DNA from: Microvirga subterranea
Lineage (GTDB): Bacteria; Pseudomonadota; Alphaproteobacteria; Rhizobiales; Beijerinckiaceae
Direction of reading: 5' to 3'
Length of the DNA stretch: 64,000 nucleotides
Assembly: GCF_003350535.1 (NCBI RefSeq)
Contig: NZ_QQBB01000002.1
Location: forward strand, 310,001-374,000
Shown here: positions 54,429-63,800 of the stretch, in pieces
Layout of the letters: the number at the start of each line of letters is the position of its first letter
How positions within the stretch are numbered: position 1 is the first letter of the stretch
Notes under the pieces: generated by a model
Database searches by the model: none
Told to the model about the DNA's origin: nothing
The model's input: the letters and a program-made list of their open reading frames with translations, nothing else
Made by a program: the position numbers and the translations under genes

Positions 54429-54439
54429 CCGGTTTTCAT

Positions 54440-54474
54440 AAGCGGCAGAATCCCCCGGGTTCTGCCGCTTTTTA
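54440..54474 (+). terminator. Rho-independent terminator after the DUF3126 gene
   Basis: AAGCGGCAGAA (54440-54450) pairs with TTCTGCCGCTT (54460-54470) over 11 bp, followed by TTTA. Confidence 0.9.
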
Positions 54475-54512
54475 CTTCAGGACCCGTCGATTCCCCAGCC
54501 TCCGGATGCGCG

Positions 54513-55043
54513 ATGCCGATCTACAGCCTCGATGACGTTTCCCCAGACCTACCCGAACCGGGCGGTTTCTGGATCGCACCCGACGCCCATGTGATCGGGA
54601 AGGTTCGGCTCGGACGGGATGTCGGGATCTGGTTCGGCGCCGTGCTGCGCGGAGACAACGAGCTCATCGATATCGGCGCGGCCACCAACATCCAGGAAGG
54701 GGCCATGCTCCACACGGACGAGGGCGCACCCCTGAGCGTCGGGGCCGGCTGCACCGTCGGCCACCATGCCATCCTTCACGGCTGCACGATCGGCGAGAAC
54801 TCCCTCATCGGCATGGGAGCCACGGTGCTCAACCACGCCCGGATCGGCCGGAACTCCCTCGTGGGCGCCCATGCGCTCGTCACGGAGGGCAAGGAGTTCC
54901 CCGACAATTCGCTAATTGTGGGTGCGCCCGCCAAGGCGATCAGGGTCCTCGACGGGGCCGCCGTCGAGCGCCTGCGCTGGTCCGCCCGGCACTACGTCGA
55001 CAACTGGAAGCGCTACGCGAAGGGGTTGCAGCGCATCGATTGA
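54513..55043 (+). CDS. gamma-class carbonic anhydrase family protein
   Basis: A 176-residue left-handed beta-helix protein. HTDEGAP and VGHHAILHGCTIGENSLIGMG give the three metal-binding histidines of the gamma-carbonic anhydrase family, such as Cam and YrdA. The conserved NIQEGAMLHTDEG precedes them. Full Cam activity needs a proton-shuttle loop that is short here, so it is more like YrdA or CaiE-type proteins, whose activity is often low. The C-terminal helix begins VERLRWSARHYV. Confidence 0.92.
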   Translation: MPIYSLDDVSPDLPEPGGFWIAPDAHVIGKVRLGRDVGIWFGAVLRGDNELIDIGAATNIQEGAMLHTDEGAPLSVGAGCTVGHHAILHGCTIGENSLIGMGATVLNHARIGRNSLVGAHALVTEGKEFPDNSLIVGAPAKAIRVLDGAAVERLRWSARHYVDNWKRYAKGLQRID

Positions 55044-55285
55044 CGCCGCCCGCGGACCGGGTGCGACAGAGCGCCCGAGGGCCGGAATGGCCCCGTCCAA
55101 AAGGTTGAAAGCGACCAGCCCCAACCCTAGACCAAGAGAGCCGGGAAACCGACCCGGCGATTGAACGGAAGCAGACCATGCCAGCCAACAGTCGACGGAC
55201 CATGCCGTCAGAGGCTCGCGCAGCAGGCTGATCGCTCAGCTCTCCTGCGGCCGGGCCTGTGACGGCTGGTCGTATGGAGAGTGTA

Positions 55286-55621
55286 ATGAAGAAGTTCATC
55301 ACGAACCGGTTCGAAATCCTGTCCGAGTGGATCTCCAACAACCTCGGCAGCCCCTACGCCTTCATGATCGCGTGCATGCTTGTCGTCCTGTGGGCGGTGT
55401 CGGGACCGCTGTTCAGGTTCTCCGATACGTGGCAGCTGGTGATCAATACCGGCACCACGATCTGCACCTTCCTGATGGTGTTCCTGCTGCAGAACACCGG
55501 CAACCGCACCATCGAGGAAATGCACGAGCGCCTGCGGCGGCTGGAGCTTATGAACCGCGACCTGCTGCTCGAAATCCGCGATCTGCGCACCGGGCGGCAT
55601 AATTTCGAGGACGCGGCCTGA
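55286..55621 (+). CDS. low-affinity iron permease family protein
   Basis: A 111-residue membrane protein. MKKFITNRFEILSEWISNNLGSPYAF opens it, followed by FMIACMLVVLWAVSGPLFRFSDTWQLVINTGTTICTFLMVFLLQNTGNR with two membrane segments, matching the Iron_permease (Fet4-like) family core. The C-terminal part is a short coiled coil (RLRRLELMNRDLLLEIRD). The link to iron is by homology to yeast Fet4 and is unproven for bacteria. The start at 55286 follows GGAGAG. Confidence 0.83.
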   Translation: MKKFITNRFEILSEWISNNLGSPYAFMIACMLVVLWAVSGPLFRFSDTWQLVINTGTTICTFLMVFLLQNTGNRTIEEMHERLRRLELMNRDLLLEIRDLRTGRHNFEDAA

Positions 55622-55676
55622 GTCAGGGCCCGGATCGCGGGTCTCTTCACGGGGCAGGGCGCTCGATGAGGGCAAA

Positions 55677-55706
55677 ATGAAAATGGCCGGGACGAACCCG
55701 GCCATT
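55677..55706 (-). terminator. intrinsic terminator of the transglutaminase-like gene
   Basis: On the minus strand AATGGCCGGG (55706-55697) pairs with CCCGGCCATT (55691-55682), followed by TTCATTTT, 22 bases after the stop. Confidence 0.82.
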
Positions 55707-55727
55707 ACGAAATTCCCCAACGAACGC

Positions 55728-56411
55728 TTAGCGATTCGCGGTGGTGGTCGGCGAGCTGGTGATGCCGCCGAGGGAAACCCAGCCGATCGCGTTCTCGCTC
55801 TCACGCTTCACGTAGGCGTAGCCCGTGCGGTGCCACGGGAGGACGGACGAGGTCTTGTTGTCGAGCACGTAGTCGCCCTGGTTGGTGCGAATCATCAGCA
55901 CGGCGTGACCTTCGCCGAGCTCGTCGATGACGACGGTCATGCGCATGGCACGGCGGGGAAGGCCGCTCTCGACGAGGATGCGGCGCTTGAGGAGCTGGTA
56001 GTCCTCGCAGTCGCCCTTGCCGTCGTCGGGAAAGCCCCACACGTCGACGACGCCCCAGTGATCGGCGTCGGTGACGGCCTTGACGCTGGAATTCACGCGC
56101 TGGTTCACCGACACGATGGTCTTCCAGGTCTGCGGCGTGAGCTGAACGGTCTCCGGCTCCGAGGTGTCGACAGCGCACTCGGCCGGATAGGTGTCGCAGA
56201 ACTTCACCCAGCCCAGGAGAGGCTTGGCCGCGCCCATATTGGCGATCGGGTTGCTGGCGCTCGGCAGCGACGCAAGGGTCTGAGCCTGCGCAGCCGCACC
56301 GAAAAACATCAATGAAAGGCTCAAAAATGCCGTTTTGACGAACTTGGCAGCGAGCGAAGCCTTTTCGTTGTGACCCCTGAACCCGCCGTTCTTGAAATTA
56401 TCCTGCCGCAT
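55728..56411 (-). CDS. transglutaminase-like cysteine peptidase (BTLCP family)
   Basis: A 227-residue periplasmic protein. The signal sequence lies in KTAFLSLSLMFFGAAAQAQ. The catalytic triad is Cys in GKGDCEDYQLLKR, His in LGEGHAVLMI and Asp in GDYVLDNKTS, in the order seen in the family that includes LapG. The start at 56411 is preferred over a longer upstream frame; it places a short basic region before the signal. Many Hyphomicrobiales hold such proteins with unknown targets. A palindromic CtrA-type site lies just upstream. Confidence 0.88.
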   Translation of the reverse strand: MRQDNFKNGGFRGHNEKASLAAKFVKTAFLSLSLMFFGAAAQAQTLASLPSASNPIANMGAAKPLLGWVKFCDTYPAECAVDTSEPETVQLTPQTWKTIVSVNQRVNSSVKAVTDADHWGVVDVWGFPDDGKGDCEDYQLLKRRILVESGLPRRAMRMTVVIDELGEGHAVLMIRTNQGDYVLDNKTSSVLPWHRTGYAYVKRESENAIGWVSLGGITSSPTTTANR

Positions 56412-56425
56412 GCCCCACCAGCCGG

Positions 56426-56440
56426 TTAATCTTGTTTTAA
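56426..56440. promoter_or_regulatory. CtrA-type site TTAA-N7-TTAA
   Basis: TTAA (56426-56429), seven bases and TTAA (56437-56440) match the full CtrA recognition motif exactly, inside the palindrome GGTTAA...TTAACC. It lies 15 bases before the transglutaminase-like ATG, close for a -35 position, so CtrA would act as a repressor or the start codon is further downstream. Confidence 0.5.
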
Positions 56441-56709
56441 CCAAGCTGACACGGTTGGATTTCAGGCTCAAGCAGAAAGTAAAGGGTGGGTTAACGCGTC
56501 GCGCCCCGGACTGGTTCCATTAAGGTTAACAAAAATTTTACCAAGCGCTGGTCAGAGGCCTGTTCTTTAATCCGACCGAGGGGAAGCCCTTCAAAGGGCC
56601 GCATTGCGCCGCACGATTCCTTACGCGGGAGAATCGGCGCCCGGCTTTCGTCCTTCGAAAAGGTGGCCGATTGTGGCCCGTCACGCAAACAATTCGTAAA
56701 AAGTCGTCC

Positions 56710-57531
56710 ATGCCCCTGTCCTCAGAACGTCCGGCGCGCGAGCCGATATTCAATCTGCCGGCTGCCGTGACGCTGAGCATCGTGATCCTCGTGGGCATCC
56801 ATGCCCTGCGCCAGCTCCTCTCAGAGGAATTCGACTTCAAGCTCATCATCGATTGGGCCGTCATCCCGGCCCGCTGGGCCGTCGCGTTCGGGGGCGTCCA
56901 GCCGGACGAGATCGTCAGCGGGCTCCAGGGAGCAGCCAACCCTCAGGAGGGAGTCTCTCCGCTCGCGGCCCTGGCGCAGTATGTCCTGGCGGACCAGGAG
57001 GCCTATCCCTGGACGGCCCTGACCTACGCGTTCCTGCACGGGTCCTGGGCCCACGTGCTCATCAACTGCGTCTGGCTCGCGGCCTTCGGGACGCCCCTCG
57101 TCCGGCGCTTCGGAATGGGGCGCTTCTTCGGTCTCGCGCTGGCCTCGGCCGTGGGCGGGGCGGTCTTCTACGCCCTGATGAACCCTCTCCAGGTCCTGCC
57201 GATGATCGGCGCCTCGGCGGCCGTCTCCGGCATGATGGCGGCCGCGTCCTGGTTCATGTTCGCGCCGGCGGACTGGCTGCCCGAGGGACGGCTGACCCAG
57301 CCTCATGAGCGGCTGCGCGAGGGGCTTGCCGACATGGCCCGGAACCGGCAGGTCCTGATCTTCCTCGGCGTGTGGTTCGCGGCGAACTACGTCTTCGCCT
57401 TCGTCCAGCCGATCGGGGTGACGGATGCCAGCATCGCCTGGGAGGCTCATATCGGCGGTTTCCTGGTCGGACTCGTGCTTTTTCCGTTCATCGACCCGCT
57501 TCCGCGCCGTCCGAGCCGCATCCCGGCTTGA
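56710..57531 (+). CDS. rhomboid-family intramembrane serine protease
   Basis: A 273-residue polytopic membrane protein with six or seven hydrophobic segments. The catalytic serine is in MIGASAAVSGMMAAA (G-x-S, here GAS), and the histidine is in AWEAHIGGFLVGL. PWTALTYAFLHGSWAHVLINCVWLAAFGTPL is the conserved first part (H-x-x-x-N type). It cleaves transmembrane segments of unknown substrates. The start at 56710 (MPLSSERP) is the first with normal charge distribution. Confidence 0.92.
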   Translation: MPLSSERPAREPIFNLPAAVTLSIVILVGIHALRQLLSEEFDFKLIIDWAVIPARWAVAFGGVQPDEIVSGLQGAANPQEGVSPLAALAQYVLADQEAYPWTALTYAFLHGSWAHVLINCVWLAAFGTPLVRRFGMGRFFGLALASAVGGAVFYALMNPLQVLPMIGASAAVSGMMAAASWFMFAPADWLPEGRLTQPHERLREGLADMARNRQVLIFLGVWFAANYVFAFVQPIGVTDASIAWEAHIGGFLVGLVLFPFIDPLPRRPSRIPA

Positions 57532-57623
57532 AACCCGGCCTGATTCGCCGGATCATCGGCCGACTGACGCAGGGTCACTCCCGGCCCGTCGGGTGTGACG
57601 CTCCGCGTGAACGGAGGCGCATC

Positions 57624-58055
57624 ATGCTCGTCAACCGCATCCTTTCGATCAAGGGTCACGACGTCGTCACCATCGGGCCGAACCGGACATTGAGCGAGGC
57701 CGCCCGGATCCTCTCCGAAAGGCGGATCGGCGCCCTCGTGGTCCAGGACGGGCAGAAGCCCTTCCTCGGGATCATCTCGGAGCGCGACATCGTCCGGGCG
57801 GTCTCCGCCCGCGGGGCTGGCGCCCTCGACGAGCCCGTCTCGCGGTTCATGACCGAAAAGGTGACCACCTGCACGACCCAGACCCCCATCAACGACCTGA
57901 TGGAGGTGATGACCCAGGGCAAGTTCCGGCACCTGCCGGTGGTGGAAAGCGGGGCGCTTCTCGGGATCGTCTCGATCGGCGACGTGGTGAAGATGCGCCT
58001 GGAGGAGATCGAGGCCGAGGCCCAGGCCATCCGCGAGTACATCGCGACCGCCTGA
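57624..58055 (+). CDS. CBS-domain protein
   Basis: A 143-residue protein made of two CBS repeats. The first starts GHDVVTIGPNRTLSEAARILSERRIGALVV and the second VTTCTTQTPINDLMEVMTQGKFRHLPVV, each followed by GIVSIGDVV-type strands. CBS pairs bind adenosine nucleotides and sense energy state. No other domain is attached, so it may regulate a partner in trans. A 21-bp hairpin (58066-58086) lies between it and the convergent patatin gene. Confidence 0.92.
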   Translation: MLVNRILSIKGHDVVTIGPNRTLSEAARILSERRIGALVVQDGQKPFLGIISERDIVRAVSARGAGALDEPVSRFMTEKVTTCTTQTPINDLMEVMTQGKFRHLPVVESGALLGIVSIGDVVKMRLEEIEAEAQAIREYIATA

Positions 58056-58076
58056 GGGTGCTGGAGGGCGCCTGGA

Positions 58077-59099
58077 TCAGGCGCCCTGCGCCTCCTGCAG
58101 GATCTCCATGATGTCCGGAAGCGCCCGCTCGGTCGCTTGGCGACCGAGATTGACGCATTCCTCGGCCCGGTGGAACTCGAACAGCCCCATCCGGGCGAGC
58201 TTCGGGGCGATCATGATGTCCGGGGGATCGCCTGCGAGCCGCGACCGCGCGATGCGGTCCTGGGTGATGTTGAAGGCGTCGACCATGACCGTGGCAAGGC
58301 CTGGGGCGTTCGGGCGGCGCGGCTTGTCCGGACGGGCCGCCGGGAAGATGCCCCAGCGCCGGGGCATCTCGATCGCCTCCTCGATCTCCTGCTCGTCGCC
58401 GGTTTCCGAGTCGTAGGACTGGATCACGGTTCCGCGCACGCGGATCTCGCCGTTGAGGTTGACGCAGATCACGATGTCGGCGCCGAGCGCCCGCGCGGCG
58501 GTGATCGGGATCGGGTTGACCAGCGCGCCGTCCATGAGCCAGCGCCCCCCGATCATGACCGGATTGAAGACGCCCGGCAGGGCGTAGGAAGCCCGCATGG
58601 CCTGGACGAGCGGGCCGCGGGTGAGCCAGATCTCATGGCCGCTCGTGAGCTCGGTCGCGATGGTGCAGAATTTGACCGGCAGCGTCTCGACGCGCCGGTC
58701 GGTGAGGTCCTGCTCGAGCAGACGCTGGAGCCGCCCGCCCGCGATGAGGCCCGATCCGCTCAGGTGAAAGTCCAGGAGGCCGACCACGCGGCGCTTGGTG
58801 AGCGAGACCGCGAAGGCCTCGAGCTCGTCGAGCTTGCCGGCCGCGTAGCAGCCCCCGACCACGGCCCCGATGGAGCACCCGGCGATCACGTCCGGCACGA
58901 TACCGGCTTCCGACAGGACGCGCAGAACGCCGATATGGGACCATCCGCGGGCCGCGCCGCCGCCGAGCGCGAGGCCGATCTTCACCTTCGCTCGAGAATC
59001 CCGTTCCGTCGGGCTTCCCGCCTCGGCGACGCCCCCGCCGCCCCCAGACCCGGCGCTGCGCCGGGCAATCCCGTCCCACAACATGACCGCGAACTCCAA
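58077..59099 (-). CDS. patatin-like phospholipase (RssA/YchK type)
   Basis: A 340-residue cytoplasmic protein. The oxyanion block is LALGGGAARGWSHIGVL, the nucleophile elbow is IAGCSIGAVVGGCYA (G-x-S-x-G), and the catalytic Asp is in WLMDGALVNPIPITAARALGAD (DG-A). The length and arrangement are those of RssA. No signal peptide is present. The ATG at 59078 (MLWDGIARR) is an alternative start. It is a hydrolase of unknown lipid substrate. Confidence 0.9.
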   Translation of the reverse strand: MEFAVMLWDGIARRSAGSGGGGGVAEAGSPTERDSRAKVKIGLALGGGAARGWSHIGVLRVLSEAGIVPDVIAGCSIGAVVGGCYAAGKLDELEAFAVSLTKRRVVGLLDFHLSGSGLIAGGRLQRLLEQDLTDRRVETLPVKFCTIATELTSGHEIWLTRGPLVQAMRASYALPGVFNPVMIGGRWLMDGALVNPIPITAARALGADIVICVNLNGEIRVRGTVIQSYDSETGDEQEIEEAIEMPRRWGIFPAARPDKPRRPNAPGLATVMVDAFNITQDRIARSRLAGDPPDIMIAPKLARMGLFEFHRAEECVNLGRQATERALPDIMEILQEAQGA

Positions 59100-59181
59100 G
59101 GCACACGATCTTCATGCCATGCGCACATGAAGACCTTATGAATAATGCCTCAAGGGTTCATTTAGGTCACGCTTGCCCAAA

Positions 59182-60339
59182 CTAAACGGTGGCAGGACGA
59201 AGCACCCTTCCGGAGACGGCGGTGATCACCAGGGCGAAGACGACCAAAAGGCACAGCGTCGGCCGCAGGCCCATGAGGTCGCCGCCGAAGCCGATCAGGG
59301 GCGGTCCGAGCAGCAGCCCCGCATAGCCCATGGTGGCCACCATGGCGACGCCCATGCTGGGCGGGATGCCCTTGGTCTCGCCCGCCGTGCTGAACAGCAC
59401 CGGCACAGCATTGGCGAGGCCGAGCCCCACCAGCGCGAAGCCGATCGTGGCGGAGACCGGGAAGGGCGCCAGGGTCGCGAGCGCGAGGCCGAGCGTCGCC
59501 AGGAGGCCGCCCAGTCTCAGGGTGAGGGCGCGCCCGAGGCGCCGGACCACGAAGTCGCCGGTGAAGCGGCAGATTGTCATGGTGAGCGAGAAGGCCGCGA
59601 AGCCCGCCACGGCGAATTCCAGCGTCGCGCCGGTCACGGTCTGCAGATAGATCGCCGTCCAGTCCACCATGGCGCCCTCCACAAGAAGGCAGAGCAGGGT
59701 CAGGACGGCGAGCCCCATGATCTCCAGCCGTGGCAGGGCGAAGCCGTGGCCGGCCTCCGCCCGCTCCCGGTTGTCGAGGGCCCAGAAGGCCGCGATCAGG
59801 AACAGCAGGCCCATCCCGGCGCAGGACAGGAGCAGGGTGGGGACCACGCCCACGTCGAGGGCGATGAGGAGGCCCGAGGCGGCCGCCCCCGACAAGCCGC
59901 CGAGGCTGAAGAAGGCGTGAAACGAGGACATGATCGGCACGCCCCAGGCGCGCTCCACCTCAGTGGCGTTCGTGTTCATGGACACGTCCATGGCGCCGTT
60001 GCTGGCGCCCGCCAGCAGTGCCGCGGCCACGAGATAGGGCAGGCTCGGGGAGAGGCCGGGCAGGAGCAGGCTCGCGGCGAACGCGAAGGCCGCCGTGACC
60101 GTCACCACCCGGCTGCCCCAGCGGGCCGCGAGAAAGCCGACGACCGGCATGAGCACGATGGCGCCGAGCGCGAAGGCGAGGAGCGCCAGGCTCAGCTCCC
60201 CGTCCGAGAGGCCCAGGCCCGCCTTGAACCGCGGCAGCTGCGCCGCCCAGGTGCCGATGCCGAAGCCGTTGCCGAAGAAGATCGCGCTTGCGGCGACGCG
60301 CGCGAGGAGGAGGTTCCGGTGTCTCATCCGCCCGGACAT
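59182..60339 (-). CDS. MFS transporter
   Basis: A 385-residue polytopic transporter with about twelve hydrophobic segments. LLLARVAASAIFFGNGFGIGTWAAQLPRF opens the first half, and FMVVGFLAARWGSRVV contains the conserved loop 2-3 residues. The second half starts after a loop near 190 (RAEAGHGFALPRLE). It resembles the YbjJ/fucose-permease-like group of sugar or drug exporters. The start at 60339 (MSGRMRHR) is preferred; further ATGs occur at 60327. The solute is unknown. Confidence 0.87.
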   Translation of the reverse strand: MSGRMRHRNLLLARVAASAIFFGNGFGIGTWAAQLPRFKAGLGLSDGELSLALLAFALGAIVLMPVVGFLAARWGSRVVTVTAAFAFAASLLLPGLSPSLPYLVAAALLAGASNGAMDVSMNTNATEVERAWGVPIMSSFHAFFSLGGLSGAAASGLLIALDVGVVPTLLLSCAGMGLLFLIAAFWALDNRERAEAGHGFALPRLEIMGLAVLTLLCLLVEGAMVDWTAIYLQTVTGATLEFAVAGFAAFSLTMTICRFTGDFVVRRLGRALTLRLGGLLATLGLALATLAPFPVSATIGFALVGLGLANAVPVLFSTAGETKGIPPSMGVAMVATMGYAGLLLGPPLIGFGGDLMGLRPTLCLLVVFALVITAVSGRVLRPATV

Positions 60340-60495
60340 AGACCGCGGGGAGGGGTTTTGCACCCCGGCATTTTTCGGCGGCAGGCCGCCATCGCGGAGG
60401 GGGCGTCTCGGTGTTGAAGGCGCAGGGGCAAAGTTGTCGCACCCCTTTGTGATTATATCAATTTTCCAGGATTGGGACGATAAGCTTTGATTCAC

Positions 60496-60856
60496 CAGCT
60501 AACTGTCAGGCCCGCTTCGCCGCGGTTGATGCAAAAAAGACAGGGCGGGTCGCATAGGGGGCGTGGCGCAGCCGCACTCCGTTTCCGGGCGACCTCGGCG
60601 GAAGCCGTCCCATTTTCTTGATAGCAAGAAACGCACGCGCGACAGCTCGACCTCGCGCGAACGATCGAGCATGGGACAAGAGGCATGGCCATCACCATGC
60701 CCTCGGGCAGACCCGCCACGTCCCTGGATACGTCCGCAGCAGCGCATTGCACCGCCGGCATTCCCGGCGGCCGCTCAGCCATCGCTCCCCACGCGTCACC
60801 AGCCCGCAAGGGTAGCAATAGCCAAGCACCAGCGATAGCCAAGCACAGAGCACCCG
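60496..60856. other. upstream region of the giant adhesin, with a direct repeat
   Basis: No gene is called. It holds a small hairpin TTTCTTG/CAAGAAA at 60614-60631 and a 12-base direct repeat ATAGCCAAGCAC at 60818-60829 and 60835-60846, 11 bases before the adhesin ATG. The ribosome-binding site for that ATG is weak, with no AGGAG in the last 15 bases. Confidence 0.45.
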
Positions 60857-63800
60857 ATGTCACTCACAACGTTCAACGAATTTCTTCTCGCGAAACAGAT
60901 CTCCTTTACCAGCGGCGGCGAGCCCGTTCTCACGCAGAGCCAGTTTTCGACTTATTACACCGCGTGGCTGACCAGCATCTTCAGCGACCCTGCCGTCCAG
61001 CAATGGCTGCGCGACAACTACAAGATCGATCTCGCGGGCAAGGCGATCCAGGTCAACCTGAACCAGAACAGCGACACTCTGCTCCCGACCGTCAACGGCA
61101 TCACGGATCAGAAGATCTACGACGCCCTCTTTGGTGAAAAGTCGAGCCTCATCGTCGGCACGGGCAAGACCACGCAGGAGCGCTCGTATGTCAGCGACTT
61201 CGAGGACACGGCTCTGAAGGCCATGTTCGCCCCGAAGGTGAGCGGGCCTGTGACCGGACAGGCGACCGAGGACGGCACTGCGGCGCCCCTGAAGGCGCTC
61301 GCCAACATAACGGATGCAGACACGAAGCTCGACAGCCTGAAGGTCTTGTATTCCAACCTTCCTGCCGGGGTCACCTACGACGAGTCGACCAAGTCATTTG
61401 TGCTCGACACGTCGAACGAGGCTTACCAGCACCTTGCCAAGGGACAGACCGATAAGGTGAGCTTCACGTATATCGTGTCGGACGGAAAGTACCAGACCGA
61501 GGCTACTGCCACCTGGACGATCACCGGCACTAACGACGCGCCGGTCGTGTCGGGCGCTGTCACCGGAGTGGCTACCGAGGATGGTTCCGCGTCGACCCTC
61601 AACGCCCTCGCCAATGCGTCCGACAAGGACGACGGTACGGTTCTCGCCGTCGTGAACGTGCCTGTCGGGAAGGATCTGCAGGCGGGTGTCACCTATGACG
61701 CAGCCACGCACACTTTCAGCCTCGATCCATCGGATGCTGCCTATCAGCATCTCGCCGCCGGCCAAACACACATTGTAACCGTCAACTACGGTGTGTCGGA
61801 CGGCAGCGTGACGACGGAAGCCTCGGTTTCGTGGACGATCACCGGTACCAATGACGCGCCAATCGTGTCAGGCTCCGTCACAGGCGCAGCCAATGAGGAC
61901 GGGCTCGTATCGTCCCTCAACGCGCTTCTGAATGTCACCGATAAGGATGACGCCTCGGTTCTCTCCGTTGTGAACGTTCCGGCAGCCGACAAGCTTCCGG
62001 CTGGCGTCACCTATGATGCGGTCGCACACACCTTCAGCCTCGATCCGTCCAATGCCACCTATCAGCATCTCGCGGCCGGCAAGACGCAGGTCGTGACCGT
62101 AAACTACGGCGTCTCCGATGGTATTGCCACCACCGATGCTTCGGTTTCCTGGACCGTCACCGGCACGAACGATGCGCCGCGCGTGTCTGGCGCCGTGAAC
62201 GGCAGCGCTTTCGAGGACACAGCGGTCTCCCAACTCGATGCGCTTGCCAATGCCTCCGACCCGGATGACAACTCGGTTCTCTCGGTTGTGAACGTGCCTG
62301 CTGCGCAGGATCTGCCGGCTGGTGTCACCTACGACGCCGCAACCAAGACCTTCACCTTTGATCCGTCGAACGGTGCCTATCAGCACCTCGCGGCTGGTCA
62401 GAAGGAAGTCGTCGTCGTCAACTACGGTGTGTCGGATGGCACCGCCACAACGGGCGCCTCGGTTTCGTGGACGATTACCGGAACCAATGACGCGCCGACC
62501 GTATCGGGAGCTGTCACCGGCACTGCCACCGAAGATGGTGCAGCCTCGACCCTCAACGCGCTCGCCAAAGCCACCGACAAGGACGACGGTGCGGTGCTGT
62601 CCGTGGTCGACGTACCAATGGCCGACAAACTCCCGGCAGGGGTGACCTACGACGCCGCGGCCGCCACTTTCAGACTCGACCCGTCGCATGCGGCCTATCA
62701 GCATCTCGCCGCCGGTCAGAAGGAGGTCGTAACGGTTCACTATGGCGTGTCCGACGGCAGCGCCACCACCGATGCGTCCGTGTCCTGGACGATCACTGGC
62801 ACGAACGATGCGCCACGCATATCCGATGTGGTGAAGGGCAACGCCACCGAGGATGGAGCATTCTCGCATCTGAATGCGCTCGCCAATGCCTCCGATCCGG
62901 ATGACGGCTCGGCTCTCTCCGTCGTGAACGTGCCCGCGACGGGTGATCTGCCGGCCGGCGTGTCCTATGACGCAGCAACGCACAAGTTCGGCCTCGATCC
63001 GTCGAATCTGGCGTTCCAGCACCTCGCGGCCGGCCAGGAGCAGGTCGTGACCGTGCATTACGGCGTCTCGGACGGCGTCGACACCACCGATGCTTCGGTC
63101 TCCTGGACCGTCACGGGCGTCAACGACGCGCCGAAATCCGTTTCTCTCGACCACAGCTCGGTAGCGGAGAATGCGGCGGGCGCGATCATCGGCAAGCTCT
63201 CTGCCATCGATCCGGACGACAACGACGTCGTGTCGTTCTCGGTGCTGAAGGCGGACGGATCCGGTGCGGTGGACAATCGCTTCACGGTCGATGCGAGCGG
63301 CAACCTGAAACTCGCGGCAGGCGTTTCGCTGGACTACGAGGCTGCGTCCTCGATCAACGTCGTCGTCCGCGGGATGGATAACGGCGGATCGTTCAAGGAC
63401 CAGGCCTTCACCATTGCGGTGCAGGACGTGAACGAGGCTCCCACGGCGGTGCAGCTGCTGAACAAGCTCGCATCCACCCCGGAGAACGGCGCCGCCGTGA
63501 AGGTCGCGGACATCAAGGTGATCGACGATGCCCTCGGCACCAACGCGCTGAGCCTCTCCGGAGCGGATTCCGGCTCGTTCTCGATCGAAACCAACGCCAC
63601 GACCGGCGCGAAGGAGCTATGGTTCAAGGGCGGCGCCGACTTCGAGAAGAAGGCTGCCTACGACGTGACGGTCAACGTGGACGATCCGACGGTCGGCGTG
63701 AATCCCGACGCGTTCGACACGTTCCACTTCGGCATCACCGATGTGGTGGAAGGCACGCGCGTGAGCTTCGACAAGGGGATCGACGGGGCTTCCTATTCGG

